Source: Pseudolabrys sp. Root1462
Lineage (GTDB): Bacteria; Pseudomonadota; Alphaproteobacteria; Rhizobiales; Xanthobacteraceae
Length of the DNA: 64,000 nucleotides
Assembly (NCBI RefSeq): GCF_001426945.1
Contig: NZ_LMFS01000001.1
Location: 1,143,757-1,207,756 of the forward strand
Reading direction: 5' to 3'
How positions within the stretch are numbered: position 1 is the stretch's first letter; every line of letters begins with the position of its first letter. The notes under the pieces are model-generated. The model was given only the letters and a program-made list of their open reading frames with translations. It ran no database searches and was not told the origin of the DNA. A program made the position numbers and the translations under genes. Positions 11,008-19,138 of the stretch are shown here, one piece after another.

Positions 11008-13272
11008 TCAGCCGGCCAGTGAGGCCGGGTGGTCGTGGTTGCGGTAGGCTTCCGGCGACTTCAGCCGCGCGGTGATGCGGTCCGCCGTTGTCGGGCGGCC
11101 GAAGCGATAGCCCTGCATCTGGTGGACGCCGGCAGCGCGCAGGAACAGGTGCTGGTCGGCGGTCTCGACGCCTTCGGCGGTGACCTTCATGCCGAGGCCG
11201 CGGCCGAGCGAAACCACGGCGTGGACGATGGCGGCGGCGTCGGCGGCCTTCTCGATCGACAGCACGAAGCTGCGGTCGATCTTGAGCTTGTCGAACGGGA
11301 AGCGGCGCAGATAGAGCAGCGATGAATAGCCGGTGCCGAAGTCGTCGAGGGCAAGGCGGACGCCGAATGCCTTCAGCCGCCGCATCGCGGCTTCAGTGGT
11401 TTCGATATTGCCGATCAGCACGCTTTCGGTGATCTCGAGTTCGAGACGCGCCGGATCGAAGCCGGTTTCGCTCAAGGTACGCTCTACCGTGTCGGCAAAG
11501 TCCGCGCGGCGGAACTGCAGCGGCGAGACGTTGACTGCCACCGTCAGCTCCGGCCAGGCGAGCCCGTCGGTCATTGCCTGGCGCAGCACCCAGGCGCCGA
11601 GTTCGACAATGAGGCCGGAATGTTCAGCCAGCGCGATGAATTCCACCGGCGAAATCTCGCCGCGGGTCGGATGGGTCCAGCGGCACAAGGCTTCGACGCC
11701 GAGCATGTTGTCGCCGCTCTTGTCCACGATCGGCTGATAGACCAAGCGGAGCTGGCTGTTCTGGATGGCGTCGCGCAGATCGCCTTCGAGCAGCTTGCGC
11801 TTGGACAGATCGGCGTCCATCGCCGCGTCGTAGATGCAGGCGCGGTTGCGGCCTTCGTTCTTGGCGCGGTACAGCGCCATGTCGGCGTAGCGCATGACGT
11901 CCGCGGCACCGGCGCAATGCTGGTCGATGACGGAGATGCCGATCGAGGCGCCGATAACGATGTTCTGCCCGGCGATATTGTAGGGCGCGCAGATGCTGGC
12001 GATGATGCGCTGCGCCAGCGTCATCATCATCGTGACGTCGCCGCCGATGGTGGAGAGGACCGCGAATTCGTCGCCGCCGAGACGGGCCACCAGATCGCCG
12101 CCGCGCAGCGTATGCGACAGGCGCAAGGTCACGTTGCGGATGAGTTCGTCGCCCACCGGGTGGCCGAGCGTGTCGTTGACGTCCTTGAAGTGGTCGAGAT
12201 CGATATAGAACAGCGCCGCCGGAATCTTGGTGGCCGAGACCTCCTCGATCACCGCCTCGAGGCGCTCCGAGAAGAAGATGCGGTTGGGCAGGCCGCACAG
12301 CGGATCGTGCATCGCCAGATGGCGCAGGCGGTTCTCACCGGCGGCAATGGCGACGGCGGTGCGGCGCATGTAGCGCAGCACGAAGGCCCCTAACAGGGCG
12401 AAGCCGGCGAGGGCGACGGCGATGAACGGCACGACGCTGTGCACGATTTCGGCACCGGGTTGTTTCGGCGTCCAGGTCAGCCGCGCGATCCGCGAGCCAT
12501 CCGGCGCCGATACGTCGTAAGCGAAATCGCCGGCCGGCGTGGGACCGCGGTCGAGTGTGCGCAGGTGGTCGAGGCCAAGTTGGCCCGCGAGCGCACCGAG
12601 CGTGTCGGCATTGAGGAATTTCACCGACACCAAAATCGGCGCATCGGTATCGGCGGCAAAGCTGCTGTCGCCGACGGCGGCGGCGGCGACCGCGGCCGGC
12701 TGGCCCATCACCAGACGCAGCACCGCCGCCTGGGCCTGGGGGCCGCGCTCGGTCGGGTTGGCGTCGGTCAGGCGGATCGAGGAGGGCATCGAGGCGCGGC
12801 GGCCGCGCATGAACTCCAGCAGGTCGGTGAACTCCGGTGCTGCGGTGTCGAGCGATGCGTGATCGACGGTGTAGCGGCCGACGCGCGAATAGAGCGGGCG
12901 GTTGTCCTTGTCGAAAACGAAGACGTAGTCGTGTTTGAAGAAAGTGGTCAGCCAGCCGCCGGCCCGCTGGTCGGCCCAGGCCGGATCGTAGTGCTGCCGG
13001 ATACTGGCCAACGCGCCTTGCGAGGAGGCGACGCTGTCGAGTTCGCTCAAGGTGCGGTGGCCGAAATTCTGCAGCGCCGTGGACAGTAACTGGCGCTCCT
13101 GCGCCGCCGCCACCTCGTCGGCGCGCTGTGCGGAGGACAGCACGGCGACGACGATGCAAACGATCGCGACAGCGACGATGACGCCGATCGGGACAACGAC
13201 GCTCAACCGCGCGCGGTCCCAATTGCTGAAGGTCGGGTCGTCGGTGTGTCTCGCGTGGACCGGCGAACGCAA
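11008..13272 (-). CDS. Membrane diguanylate cyclase/phosphodiesterase with CHASE4-like sensor
   Basis: 754 residues. TM1 at about 25-47, an extracytoplasmic CHASE4-like sensor domain to ~275 (HDYVFVFDKDNRPLYSRVG), TM2 at ~280-300, a GGDEF domain with intact GGDEF near residue 399, and an EAL domain with intact EAL near 525 (GVEALCRW), EITESVL and LDDFGTGYSSL. Both active-site signatures look functional, so it may make or degrade cyclic di-GMP, or one domain may be regulatory. No partner gene adjoins it; the PilZ protein at 46.8 kb is a possible downstream receptor. Confidence 0.93.
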   Translation of the reverse strand: MRSPVHARHTDDPTFSNWDRARLSVVVPIGVIVAVAIVCIVVAVLSSAQRADEVAAAQERQLLSTALQNFGHRTLSELDSVASSQGALASIRQHYDPAWADQRAGGWLTTFFKHDYVFVFDKDNRPLYSRVGRYTVDHASLDTAAPEFTDLLEFMRGRRASMPSSIRLTDANPTERGPQAQAAVLRLVMGQPAAVAAAAVGDSSFAADTDAPILVSVKFLNADTLGALAGQLGLDHLRTLDRGPTPAGDFAYDVSAPDGSRIARLTWTPKQPGAEIVHSVVPFIAVALAGFALLGAFVLRYMRRTAVAIAAGENRLRHLAMHDPLCGLPNRIFFSERLEAVIEEVSATKIPAALFYIDLDHFKDVNDTLGHPVGDELIRNVTLRLSHTLRGGDLVARLGGDEFAVLSTIGGDVTMMMTLAQRIIASICAPYNIAGQNIVIGASIGISVIDQHCAGAADVMRYADMALYRAKNEGRNRACIYDAAMDADLSKRKLLEGDLRDAIQNSQLRLVYQPIVDKSGDNMLGVEALCRWTHPTRGEISPVEFIALAEHSGLIVELGAWVLRQAMTDGLAWPELTVAVNVSPLQFRRADFADTVERTLSETGFDPARLELEITESVLIGNIETTEAAMRRLKAFGVRLALDDFGTGYSSLLYLRRFPFDKLKIDRSFVLSIEKAADAAAIVHAVVSLGRGLGMKVTAEGVETADQHLFLRAAGVHQMQGYRFGRPTTADRITARLKSPEAYRNHDHPASLAG

Positions 13273-13477
13273 ACAGATACCCCTAAAACACTCTGCCCGC
13301 TGGACAATTGGGCGGAATGTAGGGGCTAAAGCTTGCCAATCGCTTTCATTTTGCCATTTTGGCGATGGCGCCGGAGGGAAAGGACGGAATTCGGTGAGCG
13401 GGCTTAATCGGAGGTAAAAACGTCCTCTATGGGGCGATAAATATCCGCTTATGGCCTGTTATTAAGGCCCGGACGCC

Positions 13478-14224
13478 TCAGCCCGGAGTCCGATAGGGCG
13501 GGCGGGGAATGGCGATGTGGGCGGCGCGAAGGGCGCCGGACCAACGTTCCCGCAGGTCCTGGAAGTAGGGTTCGCCCGGCTCGATGCGATAGTTGACCTC
13601 GGAGTCGCAGACATCGCGCCGCGCCACCACAAGGTCGATCGGCAGGCCGACGCCGAGATTGGAGCGCATGGTGGAGTCCATCGAGATCAGCCCGATCTTG
13701 AGCGCGTCATAGAGATCGGTGTCGTAGGAAATGGCGCGGTCGAGCACCGGCTTGCCGTATTTGTGCTCGCCGATCTGAAGGTACGGCGTGTCGGTGGTGC
13801 ACTCGATGAAGTTGCCGGCGGAGTAGATCATGAACATGCGCAGGCGTCCGCCCCTGACCTGGCCACCGAACAGGAAGGCGACGTCGTGATCGACTGACGC
13901 CTCGGCCAGCGCCTTGCCGTCGATGCCCTGGACGATGCGGACCGCCTTGCCGATGCGCTGCGCCGCCTGAAACATGGTCGGCGCATTCATCAAGGTTTCG
14001 AGTTCGCCGGTTTCGGCGTTCTCCATGCCCTCGGTCAGCATCGAGCGCACGGTCTGCGACAGCGACAGGTTGCCGGAGGAGGCGAGCGCCATGATGCGTT
14101 CGCCGGGCTCGTTATAGATGTGCAATTTGCGGAAGGTCGAGACGTTATCCAGGCCGGCATTGGTGCGCGTATCGGCGATCATGACGAGGCCGTCGCGCAC
14201 GAGAATACCGCAGCAATAGGTCAT
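13478..14224 (-). CDS. Anbu proteasome-like peptidase
   Basis: 248 residues. N-terminal-nucleophile hydrolase fold related to HslV and the 20S beta subunit. Begins MTYCCGILVRDGLVMIADTR: removal of Met would expose the Thr nucleophile, with Asp18 and Lys33 at the positions of the proteasomal Asp17/Lys33 pair. Blocks ALASSGNLSLSQTV, FLFGGQV and LISMDSTMRSNLGVG fit the Anbu ('ancestral beta subunit') family. Members self-assemble into open ring or helical particles, and activity has been hard to detect. Last gene of the ATP-grasp/alpha-E/transglutaminase/Anbu operon. No HslU-like ATPase is adjacent. Confidence 0.92.
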   Translation of the reverse strand: MTYCCGILVRDGLVMIADTRTNAGLDNVSTFRKLHIYNEPGERIMALASSGNLSLSQTVRSMLTEGMENAETGELETLMNAPTMFQAAQRIGKAVRIVQGIDGKALAEASVDHDVAFLFGGQVRGGRLRMFMIYSAGNFIECTTDTPYLQIGEHKYGKPVLDRAISYDTDLYDALKIGLISMDSTMRSNLGVGLPIDLVVARRDVCDSEVNYRIEPGEPYFQDLRERWSGALRAAHIAIPRPPYRTPG

Positions 14225-14327
14225 GGGCTTGATCTTTGAGATGGGGACAGGCGGGAGCCGCCGCCGGACGTTCGGTTCGCCTTCTCGGGCAACTTGCTCA
14301 CCCGGTCAATAGCGTGTGCATGGCCCG

Positions 14328-15167
14328 TCACGATTGTGACTGGGATTGTGCCTGCCATGTCGTCGGCGCCACCCGGACCGAGACATTCATGGTTTCGCGG
14401 CCGCCGCCATGACGCGTGCCGCGAACCGGCGCGGCGCCGAGATAATCGAGGCCGACGGCGACGCGGACATGCGCCTCGGTCGGCGAAAGTCCGTGCGTCG
14501 GGTCGAAGCCGACCCAGCCGAGGGTGTCGATATAGGCTTCGGCCCAGGCGTGGCCGGCGCCCTGCGCGCCCTTGTCGTCGGTGCGGCAATAATGTCCGCC
14601 GATGTACCGCGCCGGGATGCCGAGGTGGCGCGCGGCGGCGATGAAGATGTGAGTGCCGTCCTGGCAGACGCCGCGCTTGAGCTTGAATGCCTCGGCGGCG
14701 GTGGTCGCGACGGTGGTCTGTTCGGTGTCGAAGGCGAAGTCCTCGTTGAGCCCCGCCATCAACGCGTGCAGCAGGCCCAGCGTGTCGCCGCCGGCCTTGG
14801 CGCGCGTCGCTTCGGCGAATTCGATGATGGCGGCGTCGGCGACGGTCAGCTCCGTATCGCGCAGGTACAGCGCCGGCGGAAAGCGTTCGACCGCGCCGCG
14901 GACGATGCCGCTGGTGTCCTGGGTATCGACCTCGCCCTCGACCAGGATCGACAATTCATCGAACGGCCCCTCGGCGGTGAAGGAATGGCTGATATTGCCG
15001 AAGGCGCCTTCGCGCTGGTGTAACTGGCAGTCCACCGACAGATCGATGCGCCAGCTGACGACATACTGGCCGTCGTGATTGCGCGGCGTGAGGCGCAGCA
15101 CCTGCGTCACGGTCTTGGGCGGCGCGTCGTACAGATAAGTCGTGGTGTGAGATATCCGGATTCGCAT
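14328..15167 (-). CDS. Transglutaminase-like cysteine peptidase of the Anbu operon
   Basis: 279 residues, no signal peptide. An N-terminal beta domain (bacterial transglutaminase N-terminal type, MRIRISHTTTYLYDAPPKTVTQ... start) is followed by the transglutaminase/papain-like core. Catalytic residues: Cys168 in KRGVCQDGTH, His206 in GAGHAWAEAY, Asp222 in GFDPTHG. Family members cleave or transfer amide bonds. It sits 68 bases after the alpha-E gene and 103 bases before Anbu. In this context it probably processes a peptide or isopeptide bond made by the ATP-grasp enzyme; this is inference. Confidence 0.9.
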   Translation of the reverse strand: MRIRISHTTTYLYDAPPKTVTQVLRLTPRNHDGQYVVSWRIDLSVDCQLHQREGAFGNISHSFTAEGPFDELSILVEGEVDTQDTSGIVRGAVERFPPALYLRDTELTVADAAIIEFAEATRAKAGGDTLGLLHALMAGLNEDFAFDTEQTTVATTAAEAFKLKRGVCQDGTHIFIAAARHLGIPARYIGGHYCRTDDKGAQGAGHAWAEAYIDTLGWVGFDPTHGLSPTEAHVRVAVGLDYLGAAPVRGTRHGGGRETMNVSVRVAPTTWQAQSQSQS

Positions 15168-15235
15168 GAGGCCTTCAGGGCGCGCGGGTCAGGGGCGAAA
15201 GCCTAGCCCAGCCGGTCGGGGCGGAACAGGGCGCC

Positions 15236-16177
15236 TCACTGCAGGAACTGCTCCGTGATGGCCAGTCCCAAGCGATTGTTTTCCGTGATGAATTCACCAA
15301 TGAATTCATGCAGGCCGCGCTGGAAAATACCGTCCATCTTGCTGTTTTGCAGGCGGGTGCGCACGCCGCGCGCCTGGCGCTGTGCCGGACCCTGCCGGCC
15401 GTAATAGGTGGCGATGGCGTCCAGATTGCGAACGATGGCCTCGTAGCAGGAGGCCAGCGAGCGCGGCATTTCCTCCTTGAGGATCAGGAGATCGGCGACC
15501 AGCCAGGGCTTGAGGCTCTCGCGATAAACCCAGTGATAGGACGTCAGCGCCGACACCGAGCGCAGGATCGCCGCCCACTGGAAGTAATCGAGCGGCCCGC
15601 CGACGCGTTCATTGTCCGGCAGCAGCAGATGATATTTGACGTCGAGGATGCGCGCGGTGTTGTCGGCGCGCTCCATGTAGACGCCGAGCCGCGAGAACCA
15701 GTAGGCGTCGTTGCGCAGCATGGTGCGGTAGGCCGAGCCGTCGAAGCGCAGCGAGGATTCCTGGACCCAGCGCAGGAAGCGCGAGGTTTCCTCGCGCGAC
15801 GATGGTCCGTTGCCGAAGCGCTTGAGTTCGAGCCAGGTGCCGTTGATGGCGTCCCACATCTCGCCGGTCAGCGCGGTGCGCACCGCGCGCGCATTGCCGC
15901 GCGCCATCTCGAAACAGTTGCGGATCGACGATGGGTTGGCGGTGGAGAAGGCAAGATAGTCGGTGACGTTCTCTTCGGTCGCCGTCTCGTAGTGCTTGAA
16001 GAAGCTCGACGCGCAGCCGGCGGTGAGCACGGCGGATTCCCACTCGTTGCCGGTGCCGACATAGGCGAGCGGCAGAGCGGAGAGGCGCTGCGTGGCGTCG
16101 AGAATGCGCGCCAGATACTCGGCGCGTTCGACATAGCGGGACAGCCAGTACAGGTTATCGGCGGTGCGAGAGAGCAT
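15236..16177 (-). CDS. Alpha-E domain protein (DUF403)
   Basis: 313 residues, almost entirely helical. Begins MLSRTADNLYWLSRYVERAEYLARIL, the hallmark of alpha-E proteins, and later repeats a similar helix (FSRLGVYMERADNTARILDVKYHLLLP) with conserved Glu and Arg residues. Members are nearly always encoded next to circularly permuted ATP-grasp and transglutaminase genes, as here. Biochemical role unknown; it may be a structural or cofactor partner of the ATP-grasp enzyme. Second gene of the operon. Confidence 0.92.
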   Translation of the reverse strand: MLSRTADNLYWLSRYVERAEYLARILDATQRLSALPLAYVGTGNEWESAVLTAGCASSFFKHYETATEENVTDYLAFSTANPSSIRNCFEMARGNARAVRTALTGEMWDAINGTWLELKRFGNGPSSREETSRFLRWVQESSLRFDGSAYRTMLRNDAYWFSRLGVYMERADNTARILDVKYHLLLPDNERVGGPLDYFQWAAILRSVSALTSYHWVYRESLKPWLVADLLILKEEMPRSLASCYEAIVRNLDAIATYYGRQGPAQRQARGVRTRLQNSKMDGIFQRGLHEFIGEFITENNRLGLAITEQFLQ

Positions 16178-16182
16178 GGTTA

Positions 16183-16262
16183 CAGGTCGTCCCGGCCAAG
16201 CGAGTGAAACGAGCGCGAGCCCGGGCCCATCCGCCGCGCCCTAGCGAGAGATCTCGGGATCT
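16183..16262. repeat. Possible degraded intergenic palindromic repeat
   Basis: The gap between the alpha-E and ATP-grasp genes starts with GTCGTCCCGGCCAAGCGAG and AGCGCGAGCCCGGGCCCAT. This resembles another palindromic repeat common in intergenic DNA of Bradyrhizobium-type genomes (CGTCCCGGC...GCGAGCCGGGAC). Arms are imperfect, so the assignment is tentative and from memory. Confidence 0.35.
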
Positions 16263-16307
16263 GAGTCGCCGCTGTCGCGGGCACGAATGAAACGTCGGTC
16301 GGTGTCC

Positions 16308-17729
16308 TCATTTATCCAGCACCCACGTATCTTTCGTGCCGCCGCCCTGGCTCGAATTGACCACCAGCGAGCCTTCTTTCAGCGCGACGCGCGTGAGCCC
16401 GCCGGGCACGATGCGCACGCCTTTCTTGCCGGTCAGCACGAAAGGCCGCAGGTCGACGTGGCGCGGCGCCACGCCCGCTTCGACGCAGGTCGGCGAGGTG
16501 GACAGCGCCAAGGTCGGCTGGGCGATGAAATTGGCCGGTGCGCTTTTCAGCTTGGCGCGGAACTGCTCGATCGCAACCTTGCTGGCGGAAGGCCCGATCA
16601 GCATGCCGTAACCGCCGGAGCCGTGGACTTCCTTGACCACCAGCTCGGGTAGATGATCGAGCACATAGGACAAATGCTCGGGCTCACGGCAGCGCCAGGT
16701 CGGCACGTTCTTCAACAACGGTTCTTCGTCGAGATAGAACTTCACGATGTCCGGCATGAAGGAATAGATCGCCTTGTCGTCGGCAATGCCGGTGCCGACC
16801 GCGTTCGCCAGCGTGACATTGCCGGCGCCGTAGGCCGACATCAGCCCTGGCACGCCAAGGATCGAGTCGGGTCGGAAGGCAAGGGGATCGATGAAGTCGT
16901 CGTCGACGCGGCGGTAGATGACATCGACACGCTGCGGCCCTTGCGTGGTGCGCATATAGACGACCTCGTCCTTGACGAAGAGATCGCGGCCTTCGACGAG
17001 CTCGACGCCGAGCTTGTCGGCGAGGAAGGAATGTTCGTAGTAGGCGGAGTTGTAGACGCCGGGCGTGAGCAGAACGACATTCGGCTCTTTCGATGTCGAC
17101 AGCGGCGCCACCGACTTCAGCGAGGCGAGCAGCTCGTCCGGATAGTTCTCGACCGGCGCGATGCGGTGGCGCGAGAACAATTCGGGGAATAGCCGCATCA
17201 TGATCTCGCGGTTCTCCAGCATGTAGGAGACGCCGGACGGCGTGCGGGCATTGTCCTCGAGCACATAGAAGGTGTCGGCGTCGACGCGAATGATGTCGAT
17301 GCCGGCGATATGAACATAGATGTCGTGCGGCACGGTCTGCCCGTTCATTTCCGGTCGGAAGGCCGGATTCCGGAAGACCATGTCCTCGGGCAGGATGCCG
17401 GCGCGCAGGATGTCGCGCGCGCCGTACACATCCTTGATGAACATGTTGAGCGCGTTGACGCGCTGGGTGAGGCCCTTCTCCAGCCGCCGCCATTCGTCGG
17501 CCGACATGATGCGCGGGATGACGTCGAACGGGATCAGGCGCTCGGTGGCGTCGGCCTCGCCATAGACGGCGAAGGTAATGCCGATGCGGCGGAAGATCAG
17601 TTCGGCTTCGCGCCGGCGATAGTCGAGGACGTCCGGCGGGACTTCCTTGAGCCAGCGATCGAGTTCGCCATAGGCGGGGCGGATGGCTTCTCCATCGTGG
17701 CCCTTCATCTCGTCGAAGGCGACACCCAT
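16308..17729 (-). CDS. Circularly permuted ATP-grasp protein (DUF404/407 type)
   Basis: 473 residues. Landmarks: DVIPRIMSADEWRRLEKGL, RVNALNMFIKDVYG, FYVLEDNARTPSGVSYMLENR, VLLTPGVYNSAYYEH and ELVVKEVHGSGGYGMLIGP (a glycine-rich ATP-binding loop placed late, as expected for the permuted fold), ending SSQGGGTKDTWVL. Such enzymes are predicted amide or peptide ligases that activate a carboxylate with ATP. First gene of the Anbu operon; 130 bases to alpha-E. The substrate is unknown. The upstream 557-base region should carry the operon promoter. Confidence 0.92.
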   Translation of the reverse strand: MGVAFDEMKGHDGEAIRPAYGELDRWLKEVPPDVLDYRRREAELIFRRIGITFAVYGEADATERLIPFDVIPRIMSADEWRRLEKGLTQRVNALNMFIKDVYGARDILRAGILPEDMVFRNPAFRPEMNGQTVPHDIYVHIAGIDIIRVDADTFYVLEDNARTPSGVSYMLENREIMMRLFPELFSRHRIAPVENYPDELLASLKSVAPLSTSKEPNVVLLTPGVYNSAYYEHSFLADKLGVELVEGRDLFVKDEVVYMRTTQGPQRVDVIYRRVDDDFIDPLAFRPDSILGVPGLMSAYGAGNVTLANAVGTGIADDKAIYSFMPDIVKFYLDEEPLLKNVPTWRCREPEHLSYVLDHLPELVVKEVHGSGGYGMLIGPSASKVAIEQFRAKLKSAPANFIAQPTLALSTSPTCVEAGVAPRHVDLRPFVLTGKKGVRIVPGGLTRVALKEGSLVVNSSQGGGTKDTWVLDK

Positions 17730-18286
17730 TCCAACGTCCCCCAGCTTCGGCCCGGCAATCGTGGGGCCTGCCCCGTAAAGAGCAAAGTTCGCGCCAACCC
17801 GATGCGGCGCTCGCTAACGCGCTCGGCGGCCTGCGGTTGCCTAGCTTTTAGGCGGGATGACCAGCAAGCAGGCGTCCGGCCAAGTGTACATGACGTCTCA
17901 GCTTTTGGCGCGGTTCGTCAGTCGCCGGTCGGCCTTCCGGGGCGGACCGATACCGCAGTGCACTCTTGAGTTGTGAAATGGTCGGCCGCCCGCCGGTCTC
18001 GTTACCGGATGCGGGGCCGGCCGGATACGGAGCCGATGCAAGCGACGTTGCTGCCGCCGCCTTCGGCCTCAAGTCAGCGCGCTGTGGCATCGCGATCAAG
18101 GGGACGGTGTCGAACGGCGTCGCCAGCCGCTTGGCTTGTTCGTGTTCTGGCCGAAAACGTGGCGAGCCAGCCTTCCACACGCTGCTCCGCTCTGCATGGC
18201 GCGGTGCTTCCGGTCGCCGCTGGATCATGCTTTATACGGGCCCGGCAGCCGCGGCCGAGCAAGCCGGCGGCGCAGAGGGAGTTCTC
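17730..18286. other. Divergent intergenic region, Anbu operon / cinA-like gene
   Basis: 557 bases between divergently transcribed genes. It should contain the promoters for the ATP-grasp-Anbu operon (minus) and the CinA-like gene (plus), but I could not pick a convincing -35/-10 pair. The open frames inside lack ribosome sites and family features. Confidence 0.4.
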
Positions 18287-19045
18287 ATGACCGTCGACAT
18301 TGTCACCGCGGCCGTGCTGGTGATCGGCGACGAGATTCTCTCTGGCCGCACCAAGGACAAGAACATCGGTTACATCGCCGATTACTGCACGGCGATCGGT
18401 ATCGATCTGAAGGAAGTGCGCGTCGTCTCGGACGACGAAGCGGCGGTCGTCGATGCGCTGAATGCGCTGCGCGCCAAATACACTTACGTGTTCACCACCG
18501 GCGGCATCGGCCCGACGCATGACGACATCACCGCCGACTGCGTCGCCAAGGCATTCGGCGTCGAACTCGAATTCCATCCCGAGGCGGTCGCGATCATGAA
18601 GGAGCGCCTGGCCAAAACCGGCGGCGAACTCAACGAAGCGCGCATGCGCATGACGCGTATTCCGAAGGGCGGCGCGCTGGTCCACAACAAAGTGTCGGGC
18701 GCGCCGGGTTTCTGGATCGGCAACGTCATCACCATGGCGGGCATTCCCGCGGTGATGCAGGCCATGCTCGACGAGGTCGGGCCGAAGTTGAAGACCGGCG
18801 TCAAGATGCTGTCGACGTCGATCCGTGCGGACGCCAAGGAAGGCGATGTCGGCACCGAGCTCGCCGCCGTCGCCAAGGCCTATCCCGACGTCATCATCGG
18901 CAGTTATCCGTTTACGGACGAAAACAACGGACCGAACACCAACATCGTCATGCGTTCGCGCGATGCCGCGCGCCTCCAGGAGGTGCGCGGCGCCGTGGAG
19001 GCCATGCTGGCGACGGTGCGGGCGCGGCTCGCCGCCTCGGCCTGA
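18287..19045 (+). CDS. CinA N-terminal-type (MoaB/Mog fold) protein
   Basis: 252 residues. Molybdopterin-binding (MPTb) domain: AAVLVIGDEILSGRTKDKN near the start, the TTGGIGPTHDDITADCVAKAF loop near 70-90, and GAPGFWIGNVITMAGIPAVMQAM. Corresponds to the N-terminal part of CinA (competence/damage-inducible, NMN/ADP-ribose processing) without the C-terminal PncC deamidase domain, a common alphaproteobacterial form. The ATG follows GAGGGAGTTCTC, so the long upstream extension of the open frame is not used. Stands alone. Confidence 0.88.
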   Translation: MTVDIVTAAVLVIGDEILSGRTKDKNIGYIADYCTAIGIDLKEVRVVSDDEAAVVDALNALRAKYTYVFTTGGIGPTHDDITADCVAKAFGVELEFHPEAVAIMKERLAKTGGELNEARMRMTRIPKGGALVHNKVSGAPGFWIGNVITMAGIPAVMQAMLDEVGPKLKTGVKMLSTSIRADAKEGDVGTELAAVAKAYPDVIIGSYPFTDENNGPNTNIVMRSRDAARLQEVRGAVEAMLATVRARLAASA

Positions 19046-19138
19046 CCGAGGCCGCCGCTCCGGAACGTTGCCGGCATATACGAGTTCGCCTTCCGATGGC
19101 CTGCAATCGATCTATGATTGCAGGTGAGGAGACTCGGC

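Noticed and set aside
17848-18228. 126-codon frame in the Anbu/cinA gap
   Set aside because: Arg/Pro-rich, no ribosome site, no recognisable domain.
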